64,000 bases of DNA from Mikania micrantha (Eukaryota; Streptophyta; Magnoliopsida; Asterales; Asteraceae), in contig CM018691.1 of the NCBI GenBank assembly GCA_009363875.1, positions 122,575,404 through 122,639,403 of the forward strand. Direction: 5' to 3'. Shown here piece after piece: positions 31,823 through 45,300 of the stretch. The notes beneath the pieces are model-generated. The model saw only the letters and a list, made by a program, of their open reading frames with translations, had not been told where the DNA came from and searched no databases. The translations under genes and the position numbers were made by a program. Position 1 is the first letter of the stretch, and every line of letters begins with the position of its first letter.

Positions 31823-34800
31823 TGTTGTGCACGATGTTGGACCAACAGCAAGTCAAGGGCCCAACCCACAATCAACAAATACAGCCCAAGTCAGAAGAGG
31901 TGAAAGAAAGAAAACATTACCTGCAAAGTTGAAGGACTACAAGTTAACATAGAAAAAGAGTGCAGGGATTTAATTAATTAATTTATATTGTTATATAGTC
32001 ATGCGGTTGTAATGGGGGAGGGTATGAAATTTGTTATGAAAGTTGGTTAGATCTTCTTCTCTCTTCCAATCTTCTGTAATCCTCTTATCTCCTTTCTATT
32101 GAATCAACCGATTATCCTTCTATTCATTATTGTGTTTCATTCATCTCATTTCATTGGTGCTTTCATTGACCATTAGCTCATGGCTGATGGTACAAGGTTC
32201 AAGGTGTTGGATGAGCACATCAAAGCCTTACAGGAGAGTCATCGTGATCTATCATCTCAATTGGCATCGGCGGCTTAGCAAACCGATGTGGCTCTTCTCG
32301 CCACTTCTCTGGAAGATACGAAACAAGCGGTCAATAAGTTGTGCGTCCAAGTGGGTCTATTGGCTAAACAGAAGTTCACGGAGGCAGAATTTTCCGGTAA
32401 ATCTAAATCCTCTGGTCCTTTTGGGTCTTCTGATGCGTCAATATTTGGCCGTCACAAACCAGCTCCAATTAATTTGCCTCGTTTCTCTGGTTCTCATCCG
32501 GAACGATGGGTTGCACAAGCCAATCGTTACTTTGATTTCTACAGAATTCCACCGGAGGAACGATTGTTGATTTCGTCGTTTTATTTCGATGATGCGGCGG
32601 CCGATTGGTACGATTGGGTTAATCGACATTCTCAGATTCCAACATGGAAGGCGTTTACTGAGGCGATCGTGATCAGATTTCGTGAGAAAAGTTTGGAACA
32701 ACCTGAAGGGTTGTTGGCTAAATTACAGCAAACGTCTACCGTGGAAGAATATCGGCAGCGTTTTGAAGAAATTTCCAATCGCACCACTGTTCCACTTCCA
32801 CCGGAGTTTCTGATTTCTTGTTATATTTCGGGGCTTCGTTTGGATATTAAACAGTCCGTTTTGATTCATAAACCCACTACTTTGGAGGAGGCCATGGAAA
32901 AATCTCAGTTACATGAGAATCGCATTAATATGGAACGTGGTTTGGGCCGTTTATCATTGGGCTCTGGTAAGCCCATTTTGCCAACTCCAAAATTGCCATC
33001 CACTAACGCTTCCACTGTTTCCCCAAATTCTCAGCTTAACCCTAAGTTGCCAAACACGGTGGGTTTCCGACGATTGTCCCAGGCAGAGCTGACTCAAAAG
33101 AAGGCATTGGGTCTCTGCTTCAGATGCGATGAAAAGTACACATCTGATCATAAATGTCGATCGGCCCCACAACTGTTATTTTTCGATGATGACCCCGGAC
33201 TGGAACATGCACCTGAGACAGGTGGTATTGACACTTCAGATTCTGTTTTAGCTGATACTCTACAACTCGATGAGGTAAAATCTCACTCTGCCATTTCCTA
33301 TAATGCGTTAGCAGGGGGGTGCTCGGCTTCTACGTTGCGTTTCAAGGGTATGGTGAAGGGTCAGCCTGTCCAGGTTTTATTGGATGGGGGCAGTACTCGC
33401 TGCTTTGTCCAGACCAGAATTGCTAAGTTTTTGAACTTGGAGGTCGAAGCTATTCCTCCATTTTCGGTTTTAGTGGGTAGTGGTGAACGCTTACCGTGTT
33501 CCGGTGTAGCTAAACAAGTGGTTTTAGTAATTCAAGGATTTCAGGTGACTGTTGACTTCTTTGTTTTGCCTCTTCAAGGCTGGGACATGGTTTTGGGAGT
33601 TTCTTGGTTATCCACTTTGGGCCCAGTTCTAACTGACTATGTTGCCGCTACTTTTGAGTTCAATTTACGGGATAACCGGGTGGTTTGGCAGGGTGAATCA
33701 ATTCCAACGGTTGAACCCATTCAATTTCATGGCTTAAGAAAATTAGCTTCTAGTGCTGCCATTGCTCAGTACTTTCACCTCACCTTATCACCACCTCAGA
33801 GTCTCACCCAACCAACTCAGTCACCAGACATTCAGAAGCTATTAACAGACTTTGCACTGGTTTTTCAACCACCCTCGGGTCTTCCACCGACCCGCATTCA
33901 GGACCATGACATCACATTACTTCCAGATTCTGCACCCGTGGCAGTTCGCCCTTACCGGTACCCACATTTTCAAAAGCAAGAGGTCGAACGACTAGTTCAA
34001 GACATGCTAGCCCAAGGTATTATACGGCCGAGTTATAGCCCATTTTCTTCTCCGGTTTTGCTGGTTCGCAAGAAAGATGGAACATGGCGTTTTTGTGTCG
34101 ATTATCGGGCTCTAAATGCCATTACTATTCCGGACCGGTTTCCTATTCCTACTATTGATGAGTTATTTGATGAACTACATGGAGCTGTATATTTTTCAAA
34201 ACTGGATTTATTATCTGGTTACCATCAAATCCGTCTTCAAGAGGGTGCTATCACTAAAACGGCTTTTCGCACGCATGATGGGCATTACGAATTTTTAGTG
34301 ATGCCCTTTGGGCTTACAAATGCCCCGTCAACCTTTCAACGGTTGATGAATGATATCTTCCGGCCATTTCTTCGGAAATTTGTATTGGTTTTTTTCGACG
34401 ACATATTAATCTATAGTCCCACATGGGATGAGCATTTGTCCCATCTTCGATTGGTTTTTCAATCTCTGCTGAATAACAAATTGGTGGCTAAGTTAACTAA
34501 GTGTTTGTTTGGACAGACCACAGTGGGATATTTGGGCCACGTGATTTCAGCCCATGGAGTGGCAGTGGATCCGGACAAGATTGCATGTATCAGGGACTGG
34601 CCAACCCCTAAGACCGTTAAGGATGTACGAAGTTTCCTTGGATTATCGGGGTATTATCGCCGTTTTATCCATCATTATGCATCTGTTGCTGGTCCGTTAT
34701 CAGACTTGTTGAGGAAAGACAAATTTTTATGGACTTCTATACAAGAGGAGGCATTCAAAAAACTTAAACAACTTCTCAGTTCCACTCTGGTTCTTGGTTA

Positions 34801-36993
34801 CCGGATTTCTCTAAACCTTTCACGGTTGAAACAAACGCATCGGGGACAGGTATTGGTGCCGTTTTGTCCCAGGAAAACCAACCAATTGCTTATTACAGCA
34901 TTAAATTAAGTCCTCGTATGCAACAGGCGTCGACGTACCAACGAGAAATGTTCGATATTACCCAATCAGTCGCCAAATGGCGTCAATATCTTGTGGGCAG
35001 AAAGTTTCAGATCATAACTGACCAGCAATCCTTAAAGAATTTACAAACTCAGGTTATTCAAACTCCAGATCAACATAAATGGTTGGGAAAATTGTTGGGT
35101 TACGATTTTGATATTTTATATCGGCCGGGAAAGTTGAACACAGCTGCTGATGCCTTATCCCGCGTGTTTTCATCGCACATGATGGCCTTCTCTAGTCAGG
35201 ACTCATCCTTTCTTCAAATCCTTCGGCATAAAATTCAACTAGACCCGGCACTCCAGCAATTGTATTCAGCTGTGACACGTGCACCATTACAGTATTCGAC
35301 CTATCAGATTCACAATGGGCTACTGTTATTCCGGGGTAGACTTGTGATACCAGAGGATTCGGAGTTAAAGCAACAACTTTTGATGGAATTTCATGCCTCT
35401 ACCACAGGGGGACACTCAGGTGTCACTCGCACCTTTCACCGCCTATCTTCTTCTTTCTTCTGGAAGAACATGCGAAAAGATGTAAAAAAATTTGTTGCCC
35501 AATGCCAAATCTGTCAACAAGTTAAATCTTCTTCATTGCTGCCCGCGGGTTTGTTACAGCCCTTACCAATTCCTTCCTTAATTTTTGAGCATATCGCAAT
35601 GGATTTCATCACTGGGCTACCTCTTTCACATGGTTATTCTGTAATTTTGGTTATGGTTGACAGATTATCGAAATATGCCCATTTTGTGGGTCTTCCTTCT
35701 TCCTTCACGAGCCTATCTGTTGCTGTTGTCTTCGTGCAAGAATTCGTTCGCCTACACGGGGTGCCACTTGACATTGTCACAGATCGTGATCCTCGTTTTA
35801 TGGCTAGCTTTTGGAAGGAGTTGCATCGATTGCAAGGTACCACTTTATCTTTTAGCACCGCGTATCACCCACAATCTGATGGCCAAACCGAAGTCCTTAA
35901 CAAATGTGTGGAAATGTATTTACGATGCTACGTGATGGACCGTCCAAAAGATTGGTTCAAGTACCTACCTTGGGCTGAATATTGGTATAATACCTCCTTC
36001 CAAACCGCTACTCAGATGACACCGTTTGAGGTTGTCTATGGTAGGAAACCCCCTAATGTGACCCGTTATATAAGGGGCACCACTTCCAACTTATTGGTGG
36101 AATCTCAATTACTGGATCGTGATGCGGTTCTATCCACTCTCAAAAGCAACCTACTTCGGGCTCAAGCTCGAATGAAAGCCTATGCTGATTCTAAACGCCG
36201 TGATGTTGAGCTGGTTGTCGGTGATTGGGTCTTCGTTAAGCTACAACCCTTTCGGCAACATTCAATCCGCCTTCAACGCCATTACAAGCTCAGTCGCAGA
36301 TTCTTTGGCCCTTATCAAGTTCTGGAACGTATTGGCCCGGTTGCTTATAAGCTTAATTTACCACCTGAAGCAAAGATTCACAATGTCTTCCACATATCTA
36401 TGCTACGCAAGTGCACCGGCAACCCGACTCACCAAATCACTCCCCTTCAATTGGTAGACGCTTCTTCCACTCTCAACATACATCCAGCCTCTATCTTAGA
36501 TCAACGCACTCTCCTTCGTGGCACCACTCCTGTTCAACAATACTTAATACAGTGGAAAGATTTACCTGCAACTGACGCTACTTGGGAAGATGAAACCACC
36601 TTGAAACAATCTTTTCCAGCCTTTCACCTTGAGGACAAGGTGAATTTCAAAGGGGGAGGTAATGTTGTGCACGATGTTGGACCAACAGCAAGTCAAGGGC
36701 CCAACCCACAATCAACAAATACAGCCCAAGTCAGAAGAGGTGAAAGAAAGAAAACATTACCTGCATAGTTGAAGGACTACAAGTTAACATAGAGAAAGAG
36801 TGCAGGGATTTAATTAATTAATTTATATTGTTATATGGTCATGCGGTTGTAATGGGGGAGGGTATGAAATTTGTTATGAAAGTTGGTTAGATCTTCTTCT
36901 CTCATCCAATCTTCTGTAATCCTCTTATCTCCTTTCTATTGAATCAACCGATTATCCTTCTATCCATTATTGTGTTTCATTCATCTCATTTCA
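31823..36993 (+). mobile_element. Reina-type Ty3/gypsy chromovirus, nearly intact
   Basis: A 5,171-bp element with 331-bp LTRs (31823-32153 and 36663-36993), canonical TG...CA ends and a GAAAT target duplication (31818-31822 and 36994-36998). By eye the LTRs differ at five bases. The sequence TTGGTGCTTTCATTG directly after the 5' LTR is the likely primer-binding site, although I cannot name its tRNA. The polypurine tract AAAGGGGGAGGTAA (36649-36662) abuts the 3' LTR. Short LTRs, small size and a C-terminal chromodomain fit the Reina clade. Two lesions in the coding region suggest it is no longer autonomous. Confidence 0.92.
32180..36768 (+). pseudogene. Reina-type gag-pol with one nonsense codon and one frameshift
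   Basis: The likely start is ATG at 32180. Codon 33 is TAG (32276-32278), where CAG would fit; the frame then stays open to 34909. Domains: gag (PINLPRFSGSHPERWVAQAN), a CCHC-like knuckle (CFRCDEKYTSDHKC), protease (LLDGGSTRCFVQ), RT ([23 protein letters not shown]). Near 34797 one base is missing, and RNase H and the rest continue in the second frame: an integrase zinc finger, a core with VMVDRLSKYAHF, VTDRDPRF and DGQTEVLNK, and a chromodomain (QYLIQWKDLPATDATWED). The protease has DGG where most relatives have DSG/DTG. The frame passes through the polypurine tract into the 3' LTR before stopping. Confidence 0.9.
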
Positions 36994-36998
36994 GAAAT

Positions 36999-38340
36999 GC
37001 TTAAAATAAACAACAAAAACCAGGGTTACACCCTATTTCCATGCAACATTCAGGAGCCTCTCTCCAATCTAACAAAATCCTCTCTGCACAAATCGTTGCC
37101 TCTTCGTCTTCACTGCAGAATTCGTTACCTCTTCGTCTTCACTGCTAAAGTCATCACTGGGAAACGAATTCGTCGCCTCTTCGTCACTGGGATTGTGAAT
37201 TTCTCCAATTAGGTACGCGAATTGAACGAATTAGGCTTAATATTAACGATTTCCGCCATTTTCACGCTTTTCAGTCACTAAACGCATATAGCGGTAGGTT
37301 TTCGATTCGCAACGTATGGTCTCCATTGATAACTATGGTCCTCGGAAGGTGTTTGTTACACCTCAGGCAAAACGCATAGCTCTAATTAAGTTGTTCGGGT
37401 TGGTGGGGAAAATCTGATGAGTTCATAAACAATGGTGTTTTGCCTTGCGAATCCCAATTCCGTATATGGACAAGGAAATGATAGATAGGTCCATAATAAA
37501 ATACAACCACCACCTTACCCAGTATATTCCCACTTTTCAGTAGGATCTGGAAAGAAGGATAGATACAAACCTTACCCATATCCCAATTGAAAAATGATAG
37601 GTCCATAATAAAATAATCAAACTCAAATACAACTAACGTGTTGTAGACGCATTGAATGCGGATGAGAGTGATTTCAAGAAGGGTGACCTCACTCCACTCT
37701 CGCTACCCCATAAACAAAGTTATGAGCTTTTTATGAACAACATGGTTAATATTGGTTGATATGAGGGATCGGTACATACAAGACTTCTATATAGTGAACC
37801 AACTCTAAAAGCAAAGAGGAGAACCACTAGTTTGTTGTTTTCTTATTATTCAAGAGCCATGGTTATTTTAACAATTAGCTTGTTTGGAACATATATATGC
37901 TATGCATGAGTCTTTAACTCCTTTGAATTTGCTTGCATTATTATTTTTTATATAAATGATTAAAACTTAAACCGAGTTCATTAATCAAGTAAAATCATGT
38001 AGCAAGCTCACACAACTATAATATTAATACTAAGGGTGTCCGCAGTCCGCTTTTTACGGTTTTTAGGTGGAGCCATTAACAACGGTTTTTAAATAATGAA
38101 AACCAAAACAAAACCATCCAAAATAAAAACCAGTTTGGTTTTAGAGTTTGAGCTTTTGATCCCGTTAAAAATAAAATCGAATTAAACCAAGCCTTTTATG
38201 GTTCAAGACGGACTAATTACACAAAGTCCAAAAGTTTTTGTTAATGACACATAAACCATGAAGTCAATCTATACACACGTATATATAGACATATATGTAT
38301 ATATATATATATGAATATATGCATATATATATATATATAG
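36999..38340. other. No gene; SINE-like copy 4 and TA-rich microsatellite
   Basis: The part up to about 37250 probably continues the LTR or leader of the dead gypsy element interrupted by the Reina insertion. CCTCTTCGTCTTCACTGC occurs twice near 37090-37145. A SINE-like copy lies at about 37505-37590 (minus). A TATATA-rich microsatellite lies at 38272-38339. No coding sequence was recognised. Confidence 0.45.
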
Positions 38341-38344
38341 GGGA

Positions 38345-39409
38345 GTGTTCCTAAGAAAACCATAGTCATTCTCATTAATAAAACAAAACATCATTGTCAT
38401 TAATATAAGATTTTGAAAGTACAATATTTTTCAGATGATAATACTAATACGAGTTCATACGAGCACATCCAGCTCATCTAGGCAATACAAAAAGGAATGC
38501 AAAATAAAATAAACTATCTAATCCGAGTCTATGTTAACGTGTGAAATGTCACTCTCAGCTTCCCCATCGTCTTCATCCTCCTCATGATCCTCTTCGGGAT
38601 CCTCGTCGAAGTCGCCCTCCTCGAGGTCCTCGACCTCAAACTGTGGTCCGTCTTCTGGTGGTTGCTCGACGATGAATTGCTCAGCCCATGCGTTAAGCAT
38701 GGCGTCGCTGGCCTGTATCATGGCCTGGTTTTCCTGGTTAGCGACCTCGTTCGCGGCAATGCGTCCATCATGCTCCTTCATGATCTCAACAATCTGCCCT
38801 TGCTGTCCCATCAGTTGCGTCATCTGAAGACGCAATGTCTCCACCTGCTCTTGCAGGCTGTCGTTACGCCTCTTAAGGCGTTCGTTCTTCTCGCGAAGAA
38901 CTCGGACCTCGTACGATAGGTCATGGTTCCTCCTAGCCTCACGCCTGGTGTAGGCAACGTGGGCTGCGAAGGCTCGCTCCAACGGCACTCCGAGTGGCGG
39001 TAGTCGATGACCTGTAGATGTGTCGCCAGGATATCGTGGCGGAGGTACTCGCTCCCCCACGATCCACTCCTGTATAGTTATGGGGTACCATCCCCAGAAC
39101 CGATCACGCATAGCCCGTCAGGCTCGTCTGTCCATCTCCGCATCCACCTGTGCCACGATGTCATCGACCCTTCGACGACTCTCCTCTGTCAGCTCATCGA
39201 TTACCGGGCGCTTCCCCGAGTTCCTCCTAGCGTCGTCATTGTTATCGGTCATCCTGTAAGTCTCAAGTTAGTAAATAACAGTTCAATATCAATAATATCA
39301 ACATCAGTGTGCAAGTTCTAAGTGTAGTGTCTAAAGTTGAGCAATGGCTATAGTCTAAGCTTACTACATGCAAACCTAGTTCTCTATAACCAAGGCTCTG
39401 ATACCAGTC
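38345..39409 (-). mobile_element. Truncated internal region of gypsy element C
   Basis: It contains the leader, primer-binding site (39394-39406, minus TGGTATCAGAGCC) and accessory ORF of a family-A element. It breaks off at about 38345 next to a TA microsatellite, before gag. Its LTR (39410-42345) has the polypurine tract of element B on its other side, so one LTR serves two internal regions. Confidence 0.8.
38518..39252 (-). pseudogene. Accessory ORF upstream of gag, element C (one stop)
   Basis: It starts at ATG 39252 (MTDNNDDARRNSGKRP), with an in-frame TGA at 39118-39120 where element A has CGG. It is otherwise open to the TAG-type end after IDSD at 38518, about 244 residues. A conserved RFWGW and EWIVGERVPP block is followed by a long coiled-coil region (VRVLREKNERLKRRNDSL) and an acidic tail (DFDEDPEEDHEEDEDDGEAE). 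It sits between the primer-binding site and the position of gag, as in element A. No known domain was recognised. The basic/coiled/acidic design suggests a nucleic-acid or chromatin-associated accessory protein, which is only inference. Confidence 0.7.
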
Positions 39410-42345
39410 TGTCACGCCCCCAAATTCCCACTCGTGGTGTCAGTCCACGTGGGTGTGACGTGGCTAGAATCACAGCTCATGGTCATATAGAACAACTCTA
39501 TATGCGTTTCAAATACATTGTTTGACATAAAATAATAAAATAGTTTGCAGCGGAAATTAAGTAGTATTGCAGAGGAAATAATAAGTTTAGTATAAATGCA
39601 GCGGAATCATAATGCATCAAACACTACATAGTGTATTACAATACATAAATAAAAATTGTTTGTTCATAGATCAAAATATAAATGCGCATAGTCCTATGCT
39701 CGTTCCCTATGTGCATCCTAATCTCCAATAGCATGTCAGTTACCTAAGAATACAAGTTTAAAAAGTGTCAACACAATGGTTGGTGAGTTCACAGGTTTTG
39801 ATTTATATACATATAATAAGAAAATGTGTGTCATGTTGTTTATCATAATGTTAGTACCGAGCCCTAGGCTCCAAGTGTCAGTGCGTCACTACCGAACTAG
39901 CCTTGTTTGCTCTTGCCTCCGCTGTGTCTCGTACACACAGCAAGTTAGGTCAGAGTTTCACGGGTTATGACATCCAGTCAATATTGTGCCCCATGGGTTA
40001 GTCACACCCAAACGGATCCATTCAAACCTACCACGTTGTTCGTACATTAACGGTAAGACTTTGTGAGGACTTGTTACGAGTTCAACACTTAATGTTTTTC
40101 CAATAAACCAGCATACACAGTAAAATGTTTGTACGGTAATAGATGTTTGACTCGATACAACTAGTATTCTCCCCCTATTTAAAACGTTTGAAAAGAGTAA
40201 AGATGGGCCGTAAACTCACCTTAATGAAGTGAATGAAAATAGCGTAAGCTCCTGTGTCGTCGAGTAGGCAGTCACCGGCTACCTATATCGTATACCATAC
40301 GTGAGTTTGTGTAACGACCGTGCTCGTGTTCGTGTTAGTGCTAGTGTTTGTGCTCAACAACCCTCGGTTGTTCATGTTTGTCCGTGTCGGTCCACAATGA
40401 CCATGTTAGCTTGTGTTGGTCCACATTGACCGTGTTTGACCAGAGATGACCGTGTCAAGTCAACGACCCGTTGGTGAACAGTGTGTCGGTTGTCAATCGT
40501 GTAGCAAATCGTGTATGTGCTCGTCGTGTGCAAAACGCGCCAGTCGCGTCTATGGACAACTTACTATTTATAGTAAGTTTCCACTTATGGAAAGTTTCAC
40601 AAAGCATATCGATTTTAGAGTTCTAGCATGCTCGTTAGTCCGACGTGTTCATGTTAACACTTAGCACATTATCATATGAAATCACATAGGTCGTTTATGT
40701 CATGTTTGCACATAAAAGTTTCCTAAAATGGAAAGTTTCCATTTATAGCATACGTGATATCGGAAACCATCTAACTTAGCATACATTCATCATGGTACAA
40801 CATAATAAATCACTTAGCATGTTCCAATCGTGCAAAATATTCATGAGTCGGTTTTTGTAAAAAAATAAAGTTACTATAAATAGTAACGATGGCAATTTAC
40901 ATACAAATGCTTATCCTAAACCATTCTAATCCATTTTTACTTCATACATCATCATAATAAAACATGTAACATCATTTAATCATGTTCAAATAGCCAAAAT
41001 CACCATTTAACAACATTTCAATTATAAAAGTTACTAAATTTAGTAACTATGCCAAATATGGTCATAATCAAGTCTCAAATCAAGTTCTAAGCATTCATAT
41101 CATCCTAGTATCATCCTAGTAGTAATTATATACTCATGCATGTTCATATTTCATCCCATAATAACAACATGTAACTAAAAAGTTACTAAAAATAGCAAGG
41201 TTGTCACATATTCACATTTTATCCATCAAAATCATGATCTAATCTTGCAAGAACACTTATACATTATCAATAATCATTTCTATATGATCAAAACCATCTA
41301 CAATGCTTTAGATCATACATGCATGTAATTATTTCATCAAGTTATGAACAAATCATGTTATTTGCACAAACACATCATCATAGATCTTCATGAAATGTAT
41401 TCTAATCGTTCTAGATCATCATAAAACACTTTAAAATCAACAAACCCAGAAACGAATCTCGTGCATGTGAAGGAGATGTGCTTGCATGTATGTTTCATGC
41501 CTTGCATGTGTGTGTAGAAGTGAGAAATGGCCATTTTAGCCATGAGGGATGTAAGAACTACCTTCTAAAAGCTCCCAAATGGCTGAGATGATGATTAAAT
41601 CGAGTTGGAAGGCACCTAGATGCTCCTGGACAGCAAATTCTTCGACTACCAAGGTGGTGGTGATGGTTCTTCGAGCTTCTAGGAGGGTAATGAGCTTCAA
41701 TCCTTTAAATCCCAAGCTTATAGCTGGTCTCTAATGGCTTCCAGGTGGGTTTCAGATGAAGAAGACGAAGTCTAGAGGTCTGGGAATCGAGTAATGAAGT
41801 GGTAGGATGACTGGAAATGATTACATCTTGGTTTTATAAAGATTTGCCGTCTGACACTCGTCGCATACCGCGGAGAAGGGCCAAAAAGATGCTTCGCATA
41901 CCGCGAAGGAATTCGGGATTCAAATTCTCCCGAATCTCGTCGCGTACCGCTACAGGGCTTCTAATGGGCCATCGTGTACCGCGATGGGCCCTTGAAGAGC
42001 CCAATAAAACTAGTTTCATGGGTTTGACCCGTTCGTCTCCGTTTTCACGTTTATGAACTATCGTTTGGCCTCGTTTGAACTTCCAAGTTCAATGTTTGAG
42101 TGTTTCGTGAGATTTCGAGTGTTGTGCTACACGATGTGCTAAACGTTCACCAACGTTCGTGTGTTTTGACACGTGTGTGCGGTTTCTCGATAATTCCTCG
42201 AATTATCTTGTTGTGTGTTAGTGTTCGTACTGTTGTGCCACGTGTCACACTAAATTAAACTAATTCTACTGCCACGTACACAAATAATCAATTAAATAAA
42301 TATTTAATAAAATAACAGCTGACCTGGAAATTGCGGGGTGTCACA
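39410..42345 (-). repeat. Family-A LTR shared by elements B and C
   Basis: 2,936 bp from TGTCACGCCCC to GGGGTGTCACA. On the left it abuts a primer-binding site, on the right a polypurine tract: the arrangement of one LTR between two internal regions. It contains perfect or near-perfect palindromes at 40559-40578, 40870-40887 and 41029-41048, and CG-rich palindromes at 41892-41908 and 41970-41986. Compared with the LTR of element A it is clearly diverged. Confidence 0.88.
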
Positions 42346-42358
42346 TTATCCCCTTGTT
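42346..42358 (-). other. Polypurine tract of element B
   Basis: The minus strand reads AACAAGGGGATAA directly before the LTR at 42345. The family-typical sequence with a purine core AAGGGGAT also occurs twice in the young element at 54769 and 55283. Confidence 0.7.
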
Positions 42359-42380
42359 AAAAAGAATTTCGTCCCGAAAT

Positions 42381-45300
42381 TCAGGTTGCGTTGCCAGTGT
42401 TTGTCTGTTCCGCGAACAGGTGTGGGTATTTCTGTTTCATCTGGTCTTCATGTTCCCATGTGAACTCCGGTCCTCGTCGTGAATTCCATCGCACCTTTAC
42501 AATCGGTATCTTGCTGAGTTTGAGCTTCTTGGTTTCCCTGTGCATAATTTCCACCGGTTCCTCAACGAAGTTTAATTATTCGTCGATCTGTATTTCCTCA
42601 AGAGGAATAACAAGTGTTTCATCAGATAAACACTTCTTGAGGTTTGAGATGTGAAATACGTTGTGCACGCTGCTCAGCTCGTCTGGCAGGTTCAACTCGT
42701 AGGCCACAGGGCCTATTCGTTTAGTGATCTCGAAAGGTCCAATGTAACGAGGGTTCAACTTTCCTCGTTTGCCAAACCGAATGACCCCCTTCTAGGGCGA
42801 GACCTTGAGTAACACTCTGTCTCCAACCTGAAATTCCAACGGTTTGCGTCGCTTGTCAGCATAGCTTTTCTATCTATCCCGAGCTGCTGCCATTCGCTTG
42901 CGTATCTGCACGATCTTCTCAGTTGTTTCGTGTACAAGTTCTAGACCGGTCAGTTGGCTGTCTCCAACTTCCGCCCAACAGATAGGTGATCGACACTTAC
43001 GTCCGTAAAGCACCTCGAATGGTGCAGCTTGTATGCTAGTGTGGTAGCTGTTGTTGTATGAGAACTCAACTAGCAGCAGATGAGTCTCCCAGCTACTGAA
43101 AAAATCAATGACACATGCACGGAGCATGTCTTCTAGTGTTTGTATGGTTCTCTCGCTCTGCCCATCCGTCTGCGGGTGATAAGCGGTACTCATGTCCAAT
43201 CTCGTGCCCAATGCCTTATGCAAGGACTTCCAAAAGTGCGACGTAAATCGACTGTCGCGGTCAGAGATGATCAAGATTGGTACTCCATGTCGAGTGACCA
43301 CTTCCTTTAGATAGATTCGAGTGAGTTTGTCCAACTTTTCAGTCTCCTTGATGGGTAGAAAATGTGCAGACTTTGCCAATCTGTCTACGATGACCCAGAT
43401 GGTATCGCAACCACTTGCCTTTTTGGCAGTTTAGTTATGAAGTCCATGGAAATTTGCTCTCATTTCCACATCGGTATCTCGGGTTGTTGAAGTAGACCTG
43501 ATGGCTTCTGGTACTCAAGCTTGACCTTTGAGCATGTCAGACACTTACCTACGTAAGTTGCAATTTCAGCTTTCATGTTCGGCCACCAATAGGTCGTTTT
43601 CAGGTCATGGTACATTTTGTCAGAGCCCGGATGTATAGAGTAACAGATCTTGTGAGCTTCGTCCATCACCACATTTCTCAATCATCTGTGGTGTGGAATC
43701 CAGATCCGATCCATGTAGTAGTACGCTCCGTCGGCCTTCACCTCCATGTGCTTGTCCATGCCACGCAAGGATTCCTGTGTGAGGTTCTCGACCTTCAGAG
43801 CTTCCTGTTGAGCGTTCCGGATATGTTGTGGCAATTCCGAATGGATTGTAAGTTGTAGGCACGCACGCGTTTGGTTGTCTCTTTCCGGATCAACGCATCG
43901 GCCACTACGTTTGCTTTGCCAGGGTGATACTTGATAGCGCAATTGTAATCGCCAATGAGTTCGACACATCTTCGTTGTCTCATGTTCAACTCCTTTTGGT
44001 CGAAGATGTGTTGTAGGCTCTTATGATCGGTAAAGATAGTGCATTTCGTGCCGTATAAGTAGTGTCGCCAGATCTTCAAGGCAAACACTACGGCTCCCAA
44101 CTCTAGGTCATGAGTCGTGTAGTTCTTCTCATGCACCTTCAATTGTCGTAAAGCGTATGCTATCACTTTCTCGCGTTGCATCAGCACGCAACCGAGTCCT
44201 TGTTTCGAGGCGTCGCAATATACCATGAAATCGTCACATCCTTCCATCAAGGATAGGATGGGTGCAGTGCATAGCTTCTGTTTCAGCAGGTTGAACGCAG
44301 TTTCTTGTTTCTCTCCACAATCGAACTTCTTTTCCTTGTGGGTTAGGGATGTTAGGGATTGGCAATCTTTGAAAATCCTTCGATAAATCTTCTGTAATAC
44401 CTGGCCAGTCCTAGGAATTGTCGCATCTCGGTTGGAGTCTTGGGTGCTTCCCAGTTTTTGATGGCTTCAATCTTGGCTAGGTCTACATGTATTCCTTTCT
44501 CGTTAACCACATATCCAAGAAATTGGACTTCGCGAATCCAAAAATCACATTTGGAAAACTTCGCGTACAACTGTTCGTTCTTCAGCAATTCCAAGACTAG
44601 CTTTAGATGTTCAGCATGTTCTTCCTGACTCTTCGAATAAATCAGGATATCATCAATGAACACTATTACGAATTTATCGAGATAAGGTTTGCACACTCTA
44701 TTCATGAGGTCCATGAATACAGCTGGTGTGTTGGTCAGTCCAAAGGGCATAACCAGCAATTCGTAGTGTCCGTATCGGGTTCTAAAGGCAGTCTTAGGAA
44801 TATCATCTTCCTGTATCCTCAGTTGATGGTAACCCGATCTCAAATCGATCTTCGAATAGTAGCTCGACCCTTGCAATTGGTCAAACAGATCGTCTATTTG
44901 TGGCAACGGGTATCGATTCTTGATTGTCACCTTGTTCAGTTCTCTGTAGTCGATACACATATGGAATGATCCGTCCTTCTTCTTCACAAATAAGACCGGT
45001 GCTCCCCAAGGTGAGAAGCTCGGTCTGATAAATTCCTTGTCTAACAGTTCCTGCAACTGGTTAGACAGTTCCTGCATCTCCGTTGGTGCTAGTCGGTATG
45101 GAGCTTTAGCAATCGGTGTTGCTCCGTGAGTGAGGTCTATCTGGAACTCGACTTGTCGTTTCGGAGGTAGTCCAGGTAGATCCTCGGGAAACACTCTAGG
45201 GAATTCTCGGACTACAGCAATGACCTCAATTTTCCTTTCCTTCTTTGGTTGTTCTGTGATGAGGGCTAGTATAGCAAGGTATCCCTTATGTACGTACTTG

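Noticed and set aside
38272..38339. Possible regulatory TATA cluster
   Set aside because: It is a plain TA microsatellite at the truncation point of element C.
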